Source of the DNA: Fibrobacterota bacterium
GTDB taxonomy: Bacteria > Fibrobacterota > Chitinivibrionia > Chitinivibrionales > Chitinispirillaceae
NCBI GenBank assembly: GCA_023412475.1
Contig: JAEYNR010000098.1
Coordinates: forward strand, 1-18,266
Reading direction: 5' to 3'
DNA length: 18,266 nucleotides
Both the position numbers and the translations under genes were made by a program. Positions within the stretch are counted from its first letter, which is position 1; each line of letters begins with the position of its first letter. Positions 1 to 7,823 of the stretch are shown here, piece after piece. The notes under the pieces are model-generated. The model searched no databases. It was not told where the DNA came from and was given only the letters and a program-made list of their open reading frames with translations.

Positions 1-2312
1 GTCACAACCAGAGTATCCGCTCTGTTACGTACCAGGTTTGCTTCAACAAGATGTTTTCCGCCAGATTTAATCAGTTTAAGTGATTTGCCGATTATAGAGC
101 TGTCTTTTACTTTTTCTGTGAAGGTCACTAAAAATGTATCCTCGGCAGCTCCAACCCGCTCCAGCATAATTACATCTTTGAGGAGCGGTCCTACGCTGTC
201 GGCGAATTTAACGGGAAGAATTTCATTAGGGTTATGAAAGGTTGTATCGTAGGAATAGCAGTATCCAAGCTGATCACTTCCATAAAAGGTGGTTATTTCA
301 AACTCGAAAGGTTCGCGTAGTTTGATGGTAAGATGCCTTATATCTTTTGGGTCAATCGTGATCTCTTCTCTGGTTACCATTCTACTGGTCTTATTGTTGG
401 GCCAGAAAAGCTCAATCGAATCAGGAATTATGGATGGGGAGTTTTGCAGGTAGATTTCAGCACGATTGACCTGTCCAAAGCCGTTATCTGCAAAATAAGC
501 TGCATGTTTCACAGAGTTAGGTGTTCTCTGAGGTTTGGTCGGTTTATGTATGGTAAACGTGATACTGCCATCCTGAGAACGGTCTAGTACAGAGTAATAC
601 TTTATCACATAATCACCCGGAGTGAGTCCGATGAAACTGGGGATATCTAGTAGTAGAAAGGAGCTGTCCAGTGTGGCCACAATTGTGATGCCGTATTGGT
701 CGGTGGCACTGTCACCGAAGTGTTTCCCGGGCTTAAGCTGAAAAGGGGATTCGAAGTGTGGGCCTTCAATATAATAAACAACTTCTGCATTAACGGTATC
801 GACAAATTCTCCATCGGAACCACAGGCCAGATTGCTTTTAGTACGTTTGGATTTCATGTGGTATTTGATACCGGAGCTGGAAGAGTCCTCTATGTGGAAA
901 AGATTACTGCTGGTTCGCAGGTTAAGGGAGGTGACAATTCTGAAACTGGAGTTACAGCACCATCTTTCTGCAAAAAACAGTTTGAAGTTATAGGTTTCTC
1001 CTGCAGTCAAATTCAGACTATCCAGATTAGCTGAACCTGCGGCTGCTCCGTGAATCCCTCCCAGGTCAACAACTAATTGGCTGTCAATAAATACCCATAC
1101 ATCGTCATCACCCCTGAAATAGAAGGTTTGACCAGGAACGTATTCAAAACTGGCGGACAGTTCCATGGTGAACCAGTAATTATGAATTTTGTTATCGGAG
1201 TTAAATGGAGTATAATTGGGGTTTTCTATTGTGCGGGCTTCATCAAGATAAAGAAAACTGTCAACAGGGAAAAATGCGCTGTTATCATATTCGTAGAGAC
1301 CGTCCTCATTTTTTTGCAAAGTAATGTTATGGCATATTTCGTTTGTGTAACCATCTTTGAGCTCTTCGGCAACAAACCATTTGTGAAAGTTATCAGACAG
1401 GCAGGTGTCCTCGGTTTTAATCGGTTTACCATCAACACCTAATCGTTTCTCTACCATATCTTCTCTAACGGCAATTTCACAGTTTGTGTTTCCGAAATCG
1501 TCATCAGAGTTTTTGTCCCTCAGGATTGCCGCAAGGGTTATTGTCTGGCAGTCGCCTGTGATTTCAGGAAATGAGGATTCGATTCTGGGAGGACCGTCTG
1601 GAAACGGATCTGGAATGATCCAAACTGTATCAGATGTGTCTAAAATCTCTGTTAAATCGATAAAATCACCCTCTCCGAGCCCTTCAAGGGTATAAAGAGA
1701 GGAGTCGCGCGAATTGAGCATTTTGACTTTTACAGAGTTCAGGGGGTCATAACAATAACAATAGAACCATCCGCAATATTTTGGAATTCTTTTCATCTTT
1801 AAGGTGCCTAACTTGTCGATGATGGCACGTGGAAAGCCTGTCTCCCAGGGATTGAAGAAGGCAATAATGTTTCCAGGTGGTGGGGTAAACTGGAAAACTG
1901 GCTCTGAGGCAGGAGAGGAGAAAGTGATCCATACCTCATTAATTTCTGTAGTATCAGAAAAAATCGAATCCAATCTGAGCTGAGATAATGATTCCGGGGG
2001 ATAGGTAAGAGGGTTTGCCATATGGTCATTGGGGGTAGGGATCACACTTACAAATTCTATACTTTGGTCAGAATTTCTTTGGGTAGTTAAAAAAGTGTAA
2101 CTGTACCAGTTGCCGCCCTCGCTTGCCATTTGTTTGCCAGGATACCAGCCAGGTTCTTCCGATTGAATATATAGAGGGGAGTTGAGTCTTGTTGTATCAT
2201 CGGCCCAGGGATGTTGAATATGTATGGTTACCTCGGCAACTGATGAGCTGAGAAGGGGCGGTGAAAGGATTGCGCAGAGCAGCAGATGCAACAGATTTCT
2301 CAGATTGTTCAT
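1..2312 (-). CDS. Secreted fibro-slime domain surface protein (C-terminus beyond left edge)
   Basis: Reading the minus strand from the ATG at 2312 gives about 770 codons with no stop up to the window edge, so the gene is partial at its C-terminus. Residues 1 to about 25 form a signal peptide (MNNLRNLL, hydrophobic core, then SSSVA). Residues about 27-250 are beta-rich with CGWF and NPW motifs. Residues about 257-430 form a fibro-slime (PA14-like) domain: it begins TITLAAILRD, continues YFRGDDDVWVFID with the acidic triad at 402-404, then LVVDLGGIHGA and FKLFFAERWC. From about 600 onward come Ig-like segments (AAYFADNGFGQVNRAEIYL; FLVTFTEKV) typical of exported Fibrobacter proteins. The family is linked to outer-surface proteins and fibre adhesion; binding here is inferred. 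No strong Shine-Dalgarno (SD) precedes the ATG. A C-terminal secretion-sorting domain may lie off the edge. Confidence 0.88.
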   Translation of the reverse strand, partial: MNNLRNLLHLLLCAILSPPLLSSSVAEVTIHIQHPWADDTTRLNSPLYIQSEEPGWYPGKQMASEGGNWYSYTFLTTQRNSDQSIEFVSVIPTPNDHMANPLTYPPESLSQLRLDSIFSDTTEINEVWITFSSPASEPVFQFTPPPGNIIAFFNPWETGFPRAIIDKLGTLKMKRIPKYCGWFYCYCYDPLNSVKVKMLNSRDSSLYTLEGLGEGDFIDLTEILDTSDTVWIIPDPFPDGPPRIESSFPEITGDCQTITLAAILRDKNSDDDFGNTNCEIAVREDMVEKRLGVDGKPIKTEDTCLSDNFHKWFVAEELKDGYTNEICHNITLQKNEDGLYEYDNSAFFPVDSFLYLDEARTIENPNYTPFNSDNKIHNYWFTMELSASFEYVPGQTFYFRGDDDVWVFIDSQLVVDLGGIHGAAAGSANLDSLNLTAGETYNFKLFFAERWCCNSSFRIVTSLNLRTSSNLFHIEDSSSSGIKYHMKSKRTKSNLACGSDGEFVDTVNAEVVYYIEGPHFESPFQLKPGKHFGDSATDQYGITIVATLDSSFLLLDIPSFIGLTPGDYVIKYYSVLDRSQDGSITFTIHKPTKPQRTPNSVKHAAYFADNGFGQVNRAEIYLQNSPSIIPDSIELFWPNNKTSRMVTREEITIDPKDIRHLTIKLREPFEFEITTFYGSDQLGYCYSYDTTFHNPNEILPVKFADSVGPLLKDVIMLERVGAAEDTFLVTFTEKVKDSSIIGKSLKLIKSGGKHLVEANLVRNRADTLVV

Positions 2313-2469
2313 AATGATCAATCTTTACAGGTGGTTCTATTCAGAATAAATTAAAGTAAATAAACTTGTGGCCCCTGAGGGCTCGAAATATTGTTGACCT
2401 GATAAAGACTAAACTTTTCTTCTCACCATGGGTCTGTAAGATATAGTAATAATTGGGTATACTAATGGT

Positions 2470-2694
2470 TCAATTATTGACTATCATTCCTATGGAGAAG
2501 ACTGTCATGAAAGCTAGCCAGAGGTAGAGAAGGCCGGTGTTGAGGAACTGTTCTGATACTGATTGTCCGTCGTTTTGTTTGTTGGTTTTGACTTTCTCTT
2601 TTTTGCTAAGAAGGAAGTGCTTGTAGATGGAAAAAATAGTCCAGATTAAAAGCACTACACCGGTTATTTTGGCTAAAATAGTTGGCAAATCCAT
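2470..2694 (-). CDS. Small two-helix membrane protein, unknown function
   Basis: This 74-aa protein has two hydrophobic segments (residues about 7-24, ITGVVLLIWTIFSIY region, and about 53-72, LLYLWLAFMTVFSIGMIV). They are separated by a basic and polar loop (KKEKVKTNKQND), so it is probably an inner-membrane hairpin protein with the loop in the cytoplasm. A GGA element lies 5-8 bases before the ATG, and the gene begins 48 bases after the DUF6941-like gene on the same strand, so co-transcription is likely. I recognise no family. It could be a small subunit or regulator of a neighbouring exported protein, but nothing in the sequence shows this. Confidence 0.6.
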   Translation of the reverse strand: MDLPTILAKITGVVLLIWTIFSIYKHFLLSKKEKVKTNKQNDGQSVSEQFLNTGLLYLWLAFMTVFSIGMIVNN

Positions 2695-2742
2695 TTTGTT
2701 TCCTTCATTTTAAGGTTAAATAGAATAATTCTCATCATTTTT

Positions 2743-3150
2743 TCAGGATTGTTCGGGCATTTCCAGGTTGATTTTTATGGCAGATAGTCTGCGGGATGCG
2801 ATCTCCAGATCATTCCACATGAGCACGAATTCATAGTCGCCCTCCTCTGGCAGAGGTAATCCGTTTATATTGCCTCCTATCTCTACCACCGCTCTTCTGC
2901 TTCCAGGTGATTCTACTTCCCAGGGAGGAAGTGTCATTGAAAAGCTTCCACCTTCTTTTCTAAAAATCAGTTGTGCTCTACCCTGGGTAGCAACATCGGT
3001 TAATGCCACATAAATGGCACAGTTGCCATGTTTGGAGGGAAAGGCAGGGCTGTTGATGGAACTAAAAGTTCCTGAGAGGATACTTTTTCCGGTGTGAGCA
3101 TCTCTATAGTAGTTATCACAGATCACCATAGCCAAAACGATTGGTTTCAT
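2743..3150 (-). CDS. DUF6941-like conserved hypothetical protein
   Basis: A 135-aa protein without signal peptide or membrane helix. The N-terminus (VLAMVICDNYYRDAHTGK, then LSGTFSSI) and the later pattern (CAIYVALTDV, then a WEVESPG turn and a terminal strand series) match what I recall of the DUF6941 family. That family consists of small beta-sandwich proteins of unknown function opening with a CD...D...GK...L.G.F signature. The complete length fits a single domain. The family match is from memory of its pattern, not a search. It is the first gene of a minus-strand run that includes the small membrane protein 48 bases downstream. The SD is weak (a GGTA-like stretch), so the start rests on the family-like N-terminus. 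Confidence 0.7.
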   Translation of the reverse strand: MKPIVLAMVICDNYYRDAHTGKSILSGTFSSINSPAFPSKHGNCAIYVALTDVATQGRAQLIFRKEGGSFSMTLPPWEVESPGSRRAVVEIGGNINGLPLPEEGDYEFVLMWNDLEIASRRLSAIKINLEMPEQS

Positions 3151-3461
3151 AGGAATTCGACTGATACCTTTTTTAAGATTTTAAACAGGGAGTATGAATA
3201 TAATAATCGCTATCGGAAAAGTCTGACTGCATTTGTTTTCTTGATTCGGTGATGGTCTGCTTTCAGAAAAAAAGGTTGTAAATAAATATTAGAACGCAAG
3301 TGTTATGCCTGAGAAGATAATTCGTTTTTTTTAACTCTTTATTTCTTCATTTCTTTCAGGCTTTAAAAATTGGTTCTGATTTTGATGCGCAAATCATATA
3401 GAGGAACCCTTAGCCTCTGAACCTTTGAACCCTTAACCTCTGAACCGTAGGGCGAATCTTT
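3151..3461. other. Divergent intergenic region, 311 bases, probable promoter region
   Basis: This gap separates the minus-strand DUF6941-like gene from the plus-strand TPR gene, so promoters for both should lie here. The sequence is AT-rich with A and T tracts. I could not pick a convincing -35/-10 pair on either strand, and I see no coding pattern. The right end carries the tandem repeat described separately. Confidence 0.4.
3404..3446. repeat. Tandem short repeat, AACCYYT(G)-type units
   Basis: Two 20-base copies of GAACCCTTARCCTCTGAACC (3404-3423 and 3427-3446) differ at one base and are separated by TTT. Each copy is itself built from 7-8 base units: AACCCTT, ARCCTCTG, AACCTTTG. The R-A/G-CC core recurs at about 3405, 3412, 3420, 3428, 3435 and 3443. 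The array ends 15 bases before the ATG of the TPR gene, so it probably lies in its leader. It resembles the short tandem heptamer families found between genes in some bacterial genomes; a function is unknown. Confidence 0.75.
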
Positions 3462-4547
3462 ATGAAAAGTCAGATAATAACAATTCTTGTATCGGTTAAT
3501 ATCGGTCTGTTCAGTTCACATGCAAAAGAGCTGAAAGATTTTCCGGCGCTCTATGATCAATACTCTTTTTCCACCTCATTTAAAGAAATATACAAAAAAA
3601 ACGGTATTACTTATAAAACGACACAAGTAAATAAGTTGGAACCTACCGATCTGGTTAATTTTCAGATAGATCAACTGGCAGTAAGCCCTTTTCTTTATAT
3701 TTCCATGGATAATGATGGTAAAAGCTTACTAATAATAGATGTACCACAACAGAAAATCGCAGATCTTTTTGAACTGGCAGCGCAGGAGCTTGAAAATGAC
3801 AATTACGAGGAGGTTAAAAATCTCTATGAAAAGGCTTATAGAATAGATAGTCTATATTTCAAATCAGTATCGAATCTGGGAGATGCCTGGAGTTTTCTGG
3901 GTGATTATCGTCGTGCAGAGTATTATCTGAAAAGAGCTGTTCAGTTAAACGGTGCAGGTTATCAGGAATATCTTTTTTTAGCAGATGTCTATGATAAAAC
4001 CGGAAAAAAGCGTGAAGCACTCGATGCCATTACACAGGCATTCATGCTTAATAAAAACAACCCCTACCTGTTGCATTTTTTGCAAAACATTCTGGAAAAA
4101 AACAACCTCTGTCTCAAAGAAGACAGGCTTTCGTTTCCTTTCAGAATAAAAAAAACCGGAGTAAAGGAGTGTGAAATTCAATATCAGACCTCAAATAGCT
4201 TCATTTGGCATGCAATGGCTAACTGCCTGGCTTGCTGGGAGATGGAACCTGATCTTCAGATTAAGCTTCAGGGAGAGGATATGTTTTCATATAAAGTCCA
4301 GATGTACCGGGAGTGTCTTCTTAACCAGGGATATTATCTGGATGTTTTGAAAAAAGGAGGAAAAAAGCTTTCTAAAGAGGAAGAAGATTTCCTGGAAAAA
4401 GTCAAAAAAAAACATGTCGATTCCATAGTTTACTGGGAGATTATGGCGGGTGAAGAACCATATATCATGTTCCTGCTCTCTGCAAAAGAAAGACAGTTGA
4501 TAGTGGAATATATCAGAAAGTATGTCTATCAGAGCAGAAAGAATTGA
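3462..4547 (+). CDS. Exported TPR-repeat protein, unknown function
   Basis: A 361-aa protein with a signal peptide at residues 1 to about 21 (MKSQIITILVSVNIGLFSSHA), predicted to be periplasmic or surface exposed. Residues about 100-200 hold roughly three TPR-like helical repeats: FELAAQELENDNYEEVKNLY, then SNLGDAWSFLGDYRRAEYYL, then FLADVYDKTGKKREALDAI. These usually mediate protein-protein contacts. The C-terminal 160 residues are alpha/beta, contain several Cys (CLKE, KECEI, CLACW) and do not match a family I know. The ATG is preceded by a weak GGG element and by the tandem repeat. The dehydrogenase gene starts 34 bases downstream on the same strand, so the two may be co-transcribed, although no functional link is evident. 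Confidence 0.8.
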   Translation: MKSQIITILVSVNIGLFSSHAKELKDFPALYDQYSFSTSFKEIYKKNGITYKTTQVNKLEPTDLVNFQIDQLAVSPFLYISMDNDGKSLLIIDVPQQKIADLFELAAQELENDNYEEVKNLYEKAYRIDSLYFKSVSNLGDAWSFLGDYRRAEYYLKRAVQLNGAGYQEYLFLADVYDKTGKKREALDAITQAFMLNKNNPYLLHFLQNILEKNNLCLKEDRLSFPFRIKKTGVKECEIQYQTSNSFIWHAMANCLACWEMEPDLQIKLQGEDMFSYKVQMYRECLLNQGYYLDVLKKGGKKLSKEEEDFLEKVKKKHVDSIVYWEIMAGEEPYIMFLLSAKERQLIVEYIRKYVYQSRKN

Positions 4548-4581
4548 AACTTGTAATTTAAAAAGGAGAAACGGAAAAAAA

Positions 4582-5484
4582 ATGGAACATCATGGCCTCA
4601 ATCTCAGCAGAAATCCCTATGTTATGGGCAATGACACTTATGAACAGACCCCTCCAAAACAGCAACAATCCTGGCCTGGTTACGAAAAGAACATGCACCC
4701 TAAAGTTGATCATGGAGAAAAAAGTTATATAGGAGGAGGCAAGCTGGTTGGGCTTAAGGCACTGATTACTGGTGGTGACAGCGGTATCGGACGTGCCGTA
4801 GCTATAGCCTTTGCAAGAGAAGGGGCTGATGTAGCCATCACCTACTACGAGGAGAAGGATGATGCTATGGAGACTGTTGGGTGGATTCAGGAAGGTGGAC
4901 AAACCGGCAGAGCTTTTCAGGCTGATTTGCGAGACCAACAGGACTGCGAGGCGGTGGTAGACAGAGCTTACCATGAATTTAATGGTCTAAATATTTTAGT
5001 CAACAACGCTGCGATTCATATAGAAAAGCGTGAAATAAGCGAGGTGTCACTCGAACAGCTTGAAAGTACCTTTAAAACCAACTTTTTCTCTTTTTTCTGG
5101 GTTACCCAGACTGCCCTTAAATATCTGCATCCTGGAGATGTAATAATTAACACCGGATCGGCATCAGGATTTAAAGGGCATAAGACACTAATTGATTATG
5201 CCGCTACCAAAGGAGCAATCCATAACTTTACCAAATCGTTGGCTATGCAGCTTGCTCCCAGAGGGATTAGAGTAAACTGCGTCTCTCCTGGACCGGTATG
5301 GACACCCCTTATTCCATCGACCCGCGAAACAGAACATGTATCAAGCTTTGGTGAAAACACATTGTGGGGAAGACCTGCACAGCCTTCTGAGATCGCCCCT
5401 TCGTTTGTTTTTCTGGCATCCACCGATTCGCGTTTCTATACTTCCGAGATTCTCTCTCCTTCAGGTTCTGTTCTTAATCTCTGA
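4582..5484 (+). CDS. Short-chain dehydrogenase/reductase, YghA/YhdG-type
   Basis: A 300-aa NAD(P)-dependent oxidoreductase of the SDR superfamily. It belongs to the subgroup with an extra N-terminal arm of about 50 residues (QQSWPGYEKNMHPKVDHGEK) seen in E. coli YghA and Bacillus general stress proteins. The Rossmann glycine motif TGGDSGIG is at 63-70, NNAA at 141-144 and Asn167 in KTN. The catalytic Ser193, Tyr206 and Lys210 lie in TGSASG and DYAATK, and SPGPVWT follows at 235-241. All catalytic residues are present; the substrate is unknown. An ATG at 4522 would lie inside the upstream gene, while the ATG at 4582 follows AAAAGGAG and gives the family's usual N-terminus. The extreme C-terminus (TSEILSPSGSVLNL) lacks the Gly-Gly usually found there. 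Confidence 0.92.
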   Translation: MEHHGLNLSRNPYVMGNDTYEQTPPKQQQSWPGYEKNMHPKVDHGEKSYIGGGKLVGLKALITGGDSGIGRAVAIAFAREGADVAITYYEEKDDAMETVGWIQEGGQTGRAFQADLRDQQDCEAVVDRAYHEFNGLNILVNNAAIHIEKREISEVSLEQLESTFKTNFFSFFWVTQTALKYLHPGDVIINTGSASGFKGHKTLIDYAATKGAIHNFTKSLAMQLAPRGIRVNCVSPGPVWTPLIPSTRETEHVSSFGENTLWGRPAQPSEIAPSFVFLASTDSRFYTSEILSPSGSVLNL

Positions 5485-5543
5485 TAATGAAATATGGTGG
5501 GAATGCTTTTTAAATTAAAGGCAAAAAGGAGGTGGTAGGTTAT

Positions 5544-6107
5544 TCAGCAGAAAAACAGATGTTCGATGAGTATTTTGCAGCCAATACCGATAAGCATCAA
5601 ACCTCCTGCTATCTCAATTTTGTTTTCCAGAAAAGGGCCGCAACTATTGCCAATGTAAGTGCCGCAGAAGGAGAGGAGGAATGTGATTGATCCAATTACG
5701 GTTATGGGGGCCAGGATAGAAATTTCCAGACAAGAAAAAGTAACTCCGACTGCGAGTGCATCGATGCTGGTAGCCAGTGCCATCATAAAAAGTATGGGAA
5801 TCTTCATTGGATTGCAGGGCTGTTGTTTCTGTTGCAGATTTCTGGATTCAAGAAGCATTTTCAATCCTAAAAACACCAGAATTGCAAATGCTACCCAGTG
5901 ATCGAACGCTTTAAACCATGAGGAGAAACTTATTGCACTAATCCAGCCCAATAAGGGCATGAAGGCCTGAAAAGAGCCAAAAAAGAGCCCAATGATAACA
6001 GCATGCCCCAGATGCATCCTTTTAATGGCGATACCGCTGGTTATAGAGACCGCAAAGGCATCCATAGAGAGTCCTAAGGCGATTACAATTATAGACACGG
6101 GACTCAT
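5544..6107 (-). CDS. mntP: Manganese exporter MntP
   Basis: A 187-aa inner-membrane protein of the MntP (formerly YebN/DUF204) family, which exports Mn2+ and protects against manganese overload. The six hydrophobic helices and full length fit the family. Both signature acidic motifs are present: GLSMDAFAVSI with Asp16 in the first helix and ATSIDALAVGVTFS with Asp116 in the fourth. The N-terminus MSPVSIIVIALGLSMDAF aligns directly with known members, which fixes the start although the SD is poor. It is the second gene of a pair, 32 bases after the zinc-ribbon protein. I looked for a yybP-ykoY manganese riboswitch in front of the pair and did not recognise one. Confidence 0.95.
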   Translation of the reverse strand: MSPVSIIVIALGLSMDAFAVSITSGIAIKRMHLGHAVIIGLFFGSFQAFMPLLGWISAISFSSWFKAFDHWVAFAILVFLGLKMLLESRNLQQKQQPCNPMKIPILFMMALATSIDALAVGVTFSCLEISILAPITVIGSITFLLSFCGTYIGNSCGPFLENKIEIAGGLMLIGIGCKILIEHLFFC

Positions 6108-6139
6108 ATATGGACACCGAACTCAGTGGGCAATAAAAT

Positions 6140-6514
6140 TCATATATCCTGAATCAGCTTCTTAAGGCCACTTTTCTCAAAAAGGACCATGATTCTGCCG
6201 GGAGTGCCATTGTCTTTGCCTACTACCACACCATTTTCATTGAAACTCTGGTGAAAGATAGTCTCTCCCAATAAGAAGTGATCTGTTGGTTTATAAGTAC
6301 GAGGTGTTTCGCTTTCGACATTTTGCTCTAACAGGTCTGTGCCAGTATAACAAGCAGTTTTAAAACATTTGGTGCATAAAAATTCGAAGGTGGAAAGACG
6401 GTCCAGTATTCTGCCACTCTCTGCGATGCTTCTATCGAGTTGGGCAGGAATAACTTTATTACAGAATCTACAGTAAAGATCCAGTTCTTCAATAGGAGAA
6501 AATGTTGCAGCCAT
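6140..6514 (-). CDS. Zinc-ribbon protein with C-terminal Tudor/SH3-like domain
   Basis: A 124-aa protein of two parts. Residues 15-50 carry two CxxC knuckles (CRFC at 15-18, CTKC at 47-50), predicted to bind one zinc ion. Residues about 75-122 (HFLLGETIFHQSFNENGVVV, then RIMVLFEKSGLKKLI) have the V/I-G-x-x-I/V-x-H-x-x-F-x-x-G-x-V pattern of the small beta-barrel at the C-terminus of UvrD/PcrA helicases and of CarD-like proteins, which bind RNA polymerase or nucleic acid. The fold call is by pattern only. An AGGG about 10 bases before the ATG serves as SD. mntP lies 32 bases downstream, so an operon is likely. A metal-sensing or RNA-polymerase-associated role is possible but unproven. Confidence 0.75.
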   Translation of the reverse strand: MAATFSPIEELDLYCRFCNKVIPAQLDRSIAESGRILDRLSTFEFLCTKCFKTACYTGTDLLEQNVESETPRTYKPTDHFLLGETIFHQSFNENGVVVGKDNGTPGRIMVLFEKSGLKKLIQDI

Positions 6515-6838
6515 GAAAAAAAACCCTTTCTTGCCCGCTATAAAGATATGGATTAAAAGATAATAAGAAAATGGAAATTACCTCATGGTCCCGGTTAAAA
6601 TCAAATGATTGTTGTGGTTCGCTTGATAAATAAGTTAAAGTTTTCCGTTTCAAATGGTATTGGGATTACCTTATTTTATAGTTTAAAACCGATCCGGTTT
6701 GGTCGGTCCCGGTCCTCTATATAGAAGCGCTGCTTTAGGTCATCTTTGCTATGTTTGAGGAAAAATGTCAGATTAAAGCTGCTTTTCTAATCACATCTTA
6801 AATTGTTCTGCCGGTTTAAGATTCAAAAAAGGAGTGTT
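6515..6838. promoter_or_regulatory. Divergent intergenic region with an inverted repeat
   Basis: This 324-base gap lies between the minus-strand zinc-ribbon/mntP unit and plus-strand fmt, so it should contain promoters for both. It holds a perfect inverted repeat AAACCG-ATC-CGGTTT at 6686-6700, followed by a related GGTCGG/CCCGGTCC stretch that could form competing hairpins. The repeat could be an operator or a leader hairpin for fmt. I see no confident -35/-10 pair and no coding pattern. Confidence 0.4.
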
Positions 6839-7765
6839 ATGAGAATTGTTTTCTTGGGGTCTGCAGAGTTTGGGATTCCATCATTGGAAAAACTTGTAAA
6901 GTTACATACTGTTGTGGGAGTCGTAAGTACTCCGGCCAGGGCTCAGGGCAGGGGATTGCGCTTCATCGATTCACCTGTCACCCGATATGCCAAAGAGCAT
7001 GATTTAAAGCCAATAATTACCACTGATGACCTTAAATCAGAGCAATTAGTTTTGTCGCTGGCATCACTGAAAGCAGATCTTTTCGTGGTTGTGGCATTCA
7101 GGATACTGCCAAAAGCTATATTTGCACTTCCTTCATTTGGAACGTTAAATATTCATGCATCATTGCTTCCTAAATTTCGGGGACCGGCCCCCATTCAGAG
7201 GGCAATAGAAGCGGGGGAAAAGGAGACTGGGGTTAGTGTGTTTCGATTGGATGAGGGGATCGACACCGGAGAGGTACTGTTGCAGAAAAGGATTTCAATC
7301 GGAGGAGAGGAAACCACTCCGGAGCTGTACCAAAGATTAAGCGTCGCAGGAAGTGAAGCACTCCTGGAGACAATCAGGGCGCTGGAAAACGGGCAGATCA
7401 ACTCTTTGAAACAAAACGATTCGTTGGCATCAAAAGCCCCGAAATTAAAAAAAGAAGAGGCACAGATCGATTGGAAGCTTTCTTCTGAACAAATTTTCAA
7501 CAAAATTCGTGCATTCAAGCCTTTTCCCGGAACTTACACTTTGCTTAAAGGAAAGCGACTGGGAATTCAATGTGCTCAGAAGTTAAATGGGAAAACAGGT
7601 GATCATGCCGGAATGGTGACCAGTGTGACTCAAGATCATTTTGATGTTCAATGTGGCGTGGGGGTTCTGAGGGTGTTGAAGGTAAAGCCGGAAGGAAGAA
7701 AAGAGATGGATGTACGGGACTTCTTGTCTGGTACAGAGATGAGTGAAAAGACGGTTCTTCACTGA
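6839..7765 (+). CDS. fmt: Methionyl-tRNA formyltransferase
   Basis: A 308-aa enzyme that transfers a formyl group from 10-formyl-tetrahydrofolate to the amino group of methionyl-initiator tRNA in the cytoplasm, needed for efficient translation initiation. The N-terminal Rossmann-like domain (1 to about 200) contains FLGSAEFGIPSL, the hallmark NIHASLLPKFRGPAPIQ (catalytic Asn104 and His106) and DEGIDTG with Asp142. The C-terminal OB-like tRNA-binding domain includes KPFPGTYT and KVKPEGRKEM. Length is normal. The chosen ATG follows AAAAAAGGAG at a 4-base spacing and gives the canonical MRIVFLGS start; an ORF can be opened earlier at 6803 but has no SD. rsmB follows 58 bases later; a def gene, often adjacent, is absent here. 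Confidence 0.97.
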   Translation: MRIVFLGSAEFGIPSLEKLVKLHTVVGVVSTPARAQGRGLRFIDSPVTRYAKEHDLKPIITTDDLKSEQLVLSLASLKADLFVVVAFRILPKAIFALPSFGTLNIHASLLPKFRGPAPIQRAIEAGEKETGVSVFRLDEGIDTGEVLLQKRISIGGEETTPELYQRLSVAGSEALLETIRALENGQINSLKQNDSLASKAPKLKKEEAQIDWKLSSEQIFNKIRAFKPFPGTYTLLKGKRLGIQCAQKLNGKTGDHAGMVTSVTQDHFDVQCGVGVLRVLKVKPEGRKEMDVRDFLSGTEMSEKTVLH

Positions 7766-7823
7766 TTACAAAAAAATATCAAGAAAGAAGGAATTTACTT
7801 TGAGACCAGCAGGAAACAGGCGA

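Noticed and set aside
333..2029. Many short frames on both strands between 333 and 2029
   Set aside because: They lie inside the continuous minus-strand fibro-slime reading frame, have no SD and no domain content, and are shadows.
4522..4581. Upstream ATG extension of the dehydrogenase
   Set aside because: It would overlap the TPR gene and add 20 residues not seen in the family; ATG 4582 has an SD and the usual N-terminus.
6803..6838. Earlier start for fmt
   Set aside because: No SD, and the added residues precede the canonical MRIVFLGS start, which has AAAAAAGGAG before it.
7743..7823. GTG start for rsmB overlapping fmt
   Set aside because: It adds a basic 27-residue tail absent from the family, and ATG 7824 has AGG-type SD sequence.
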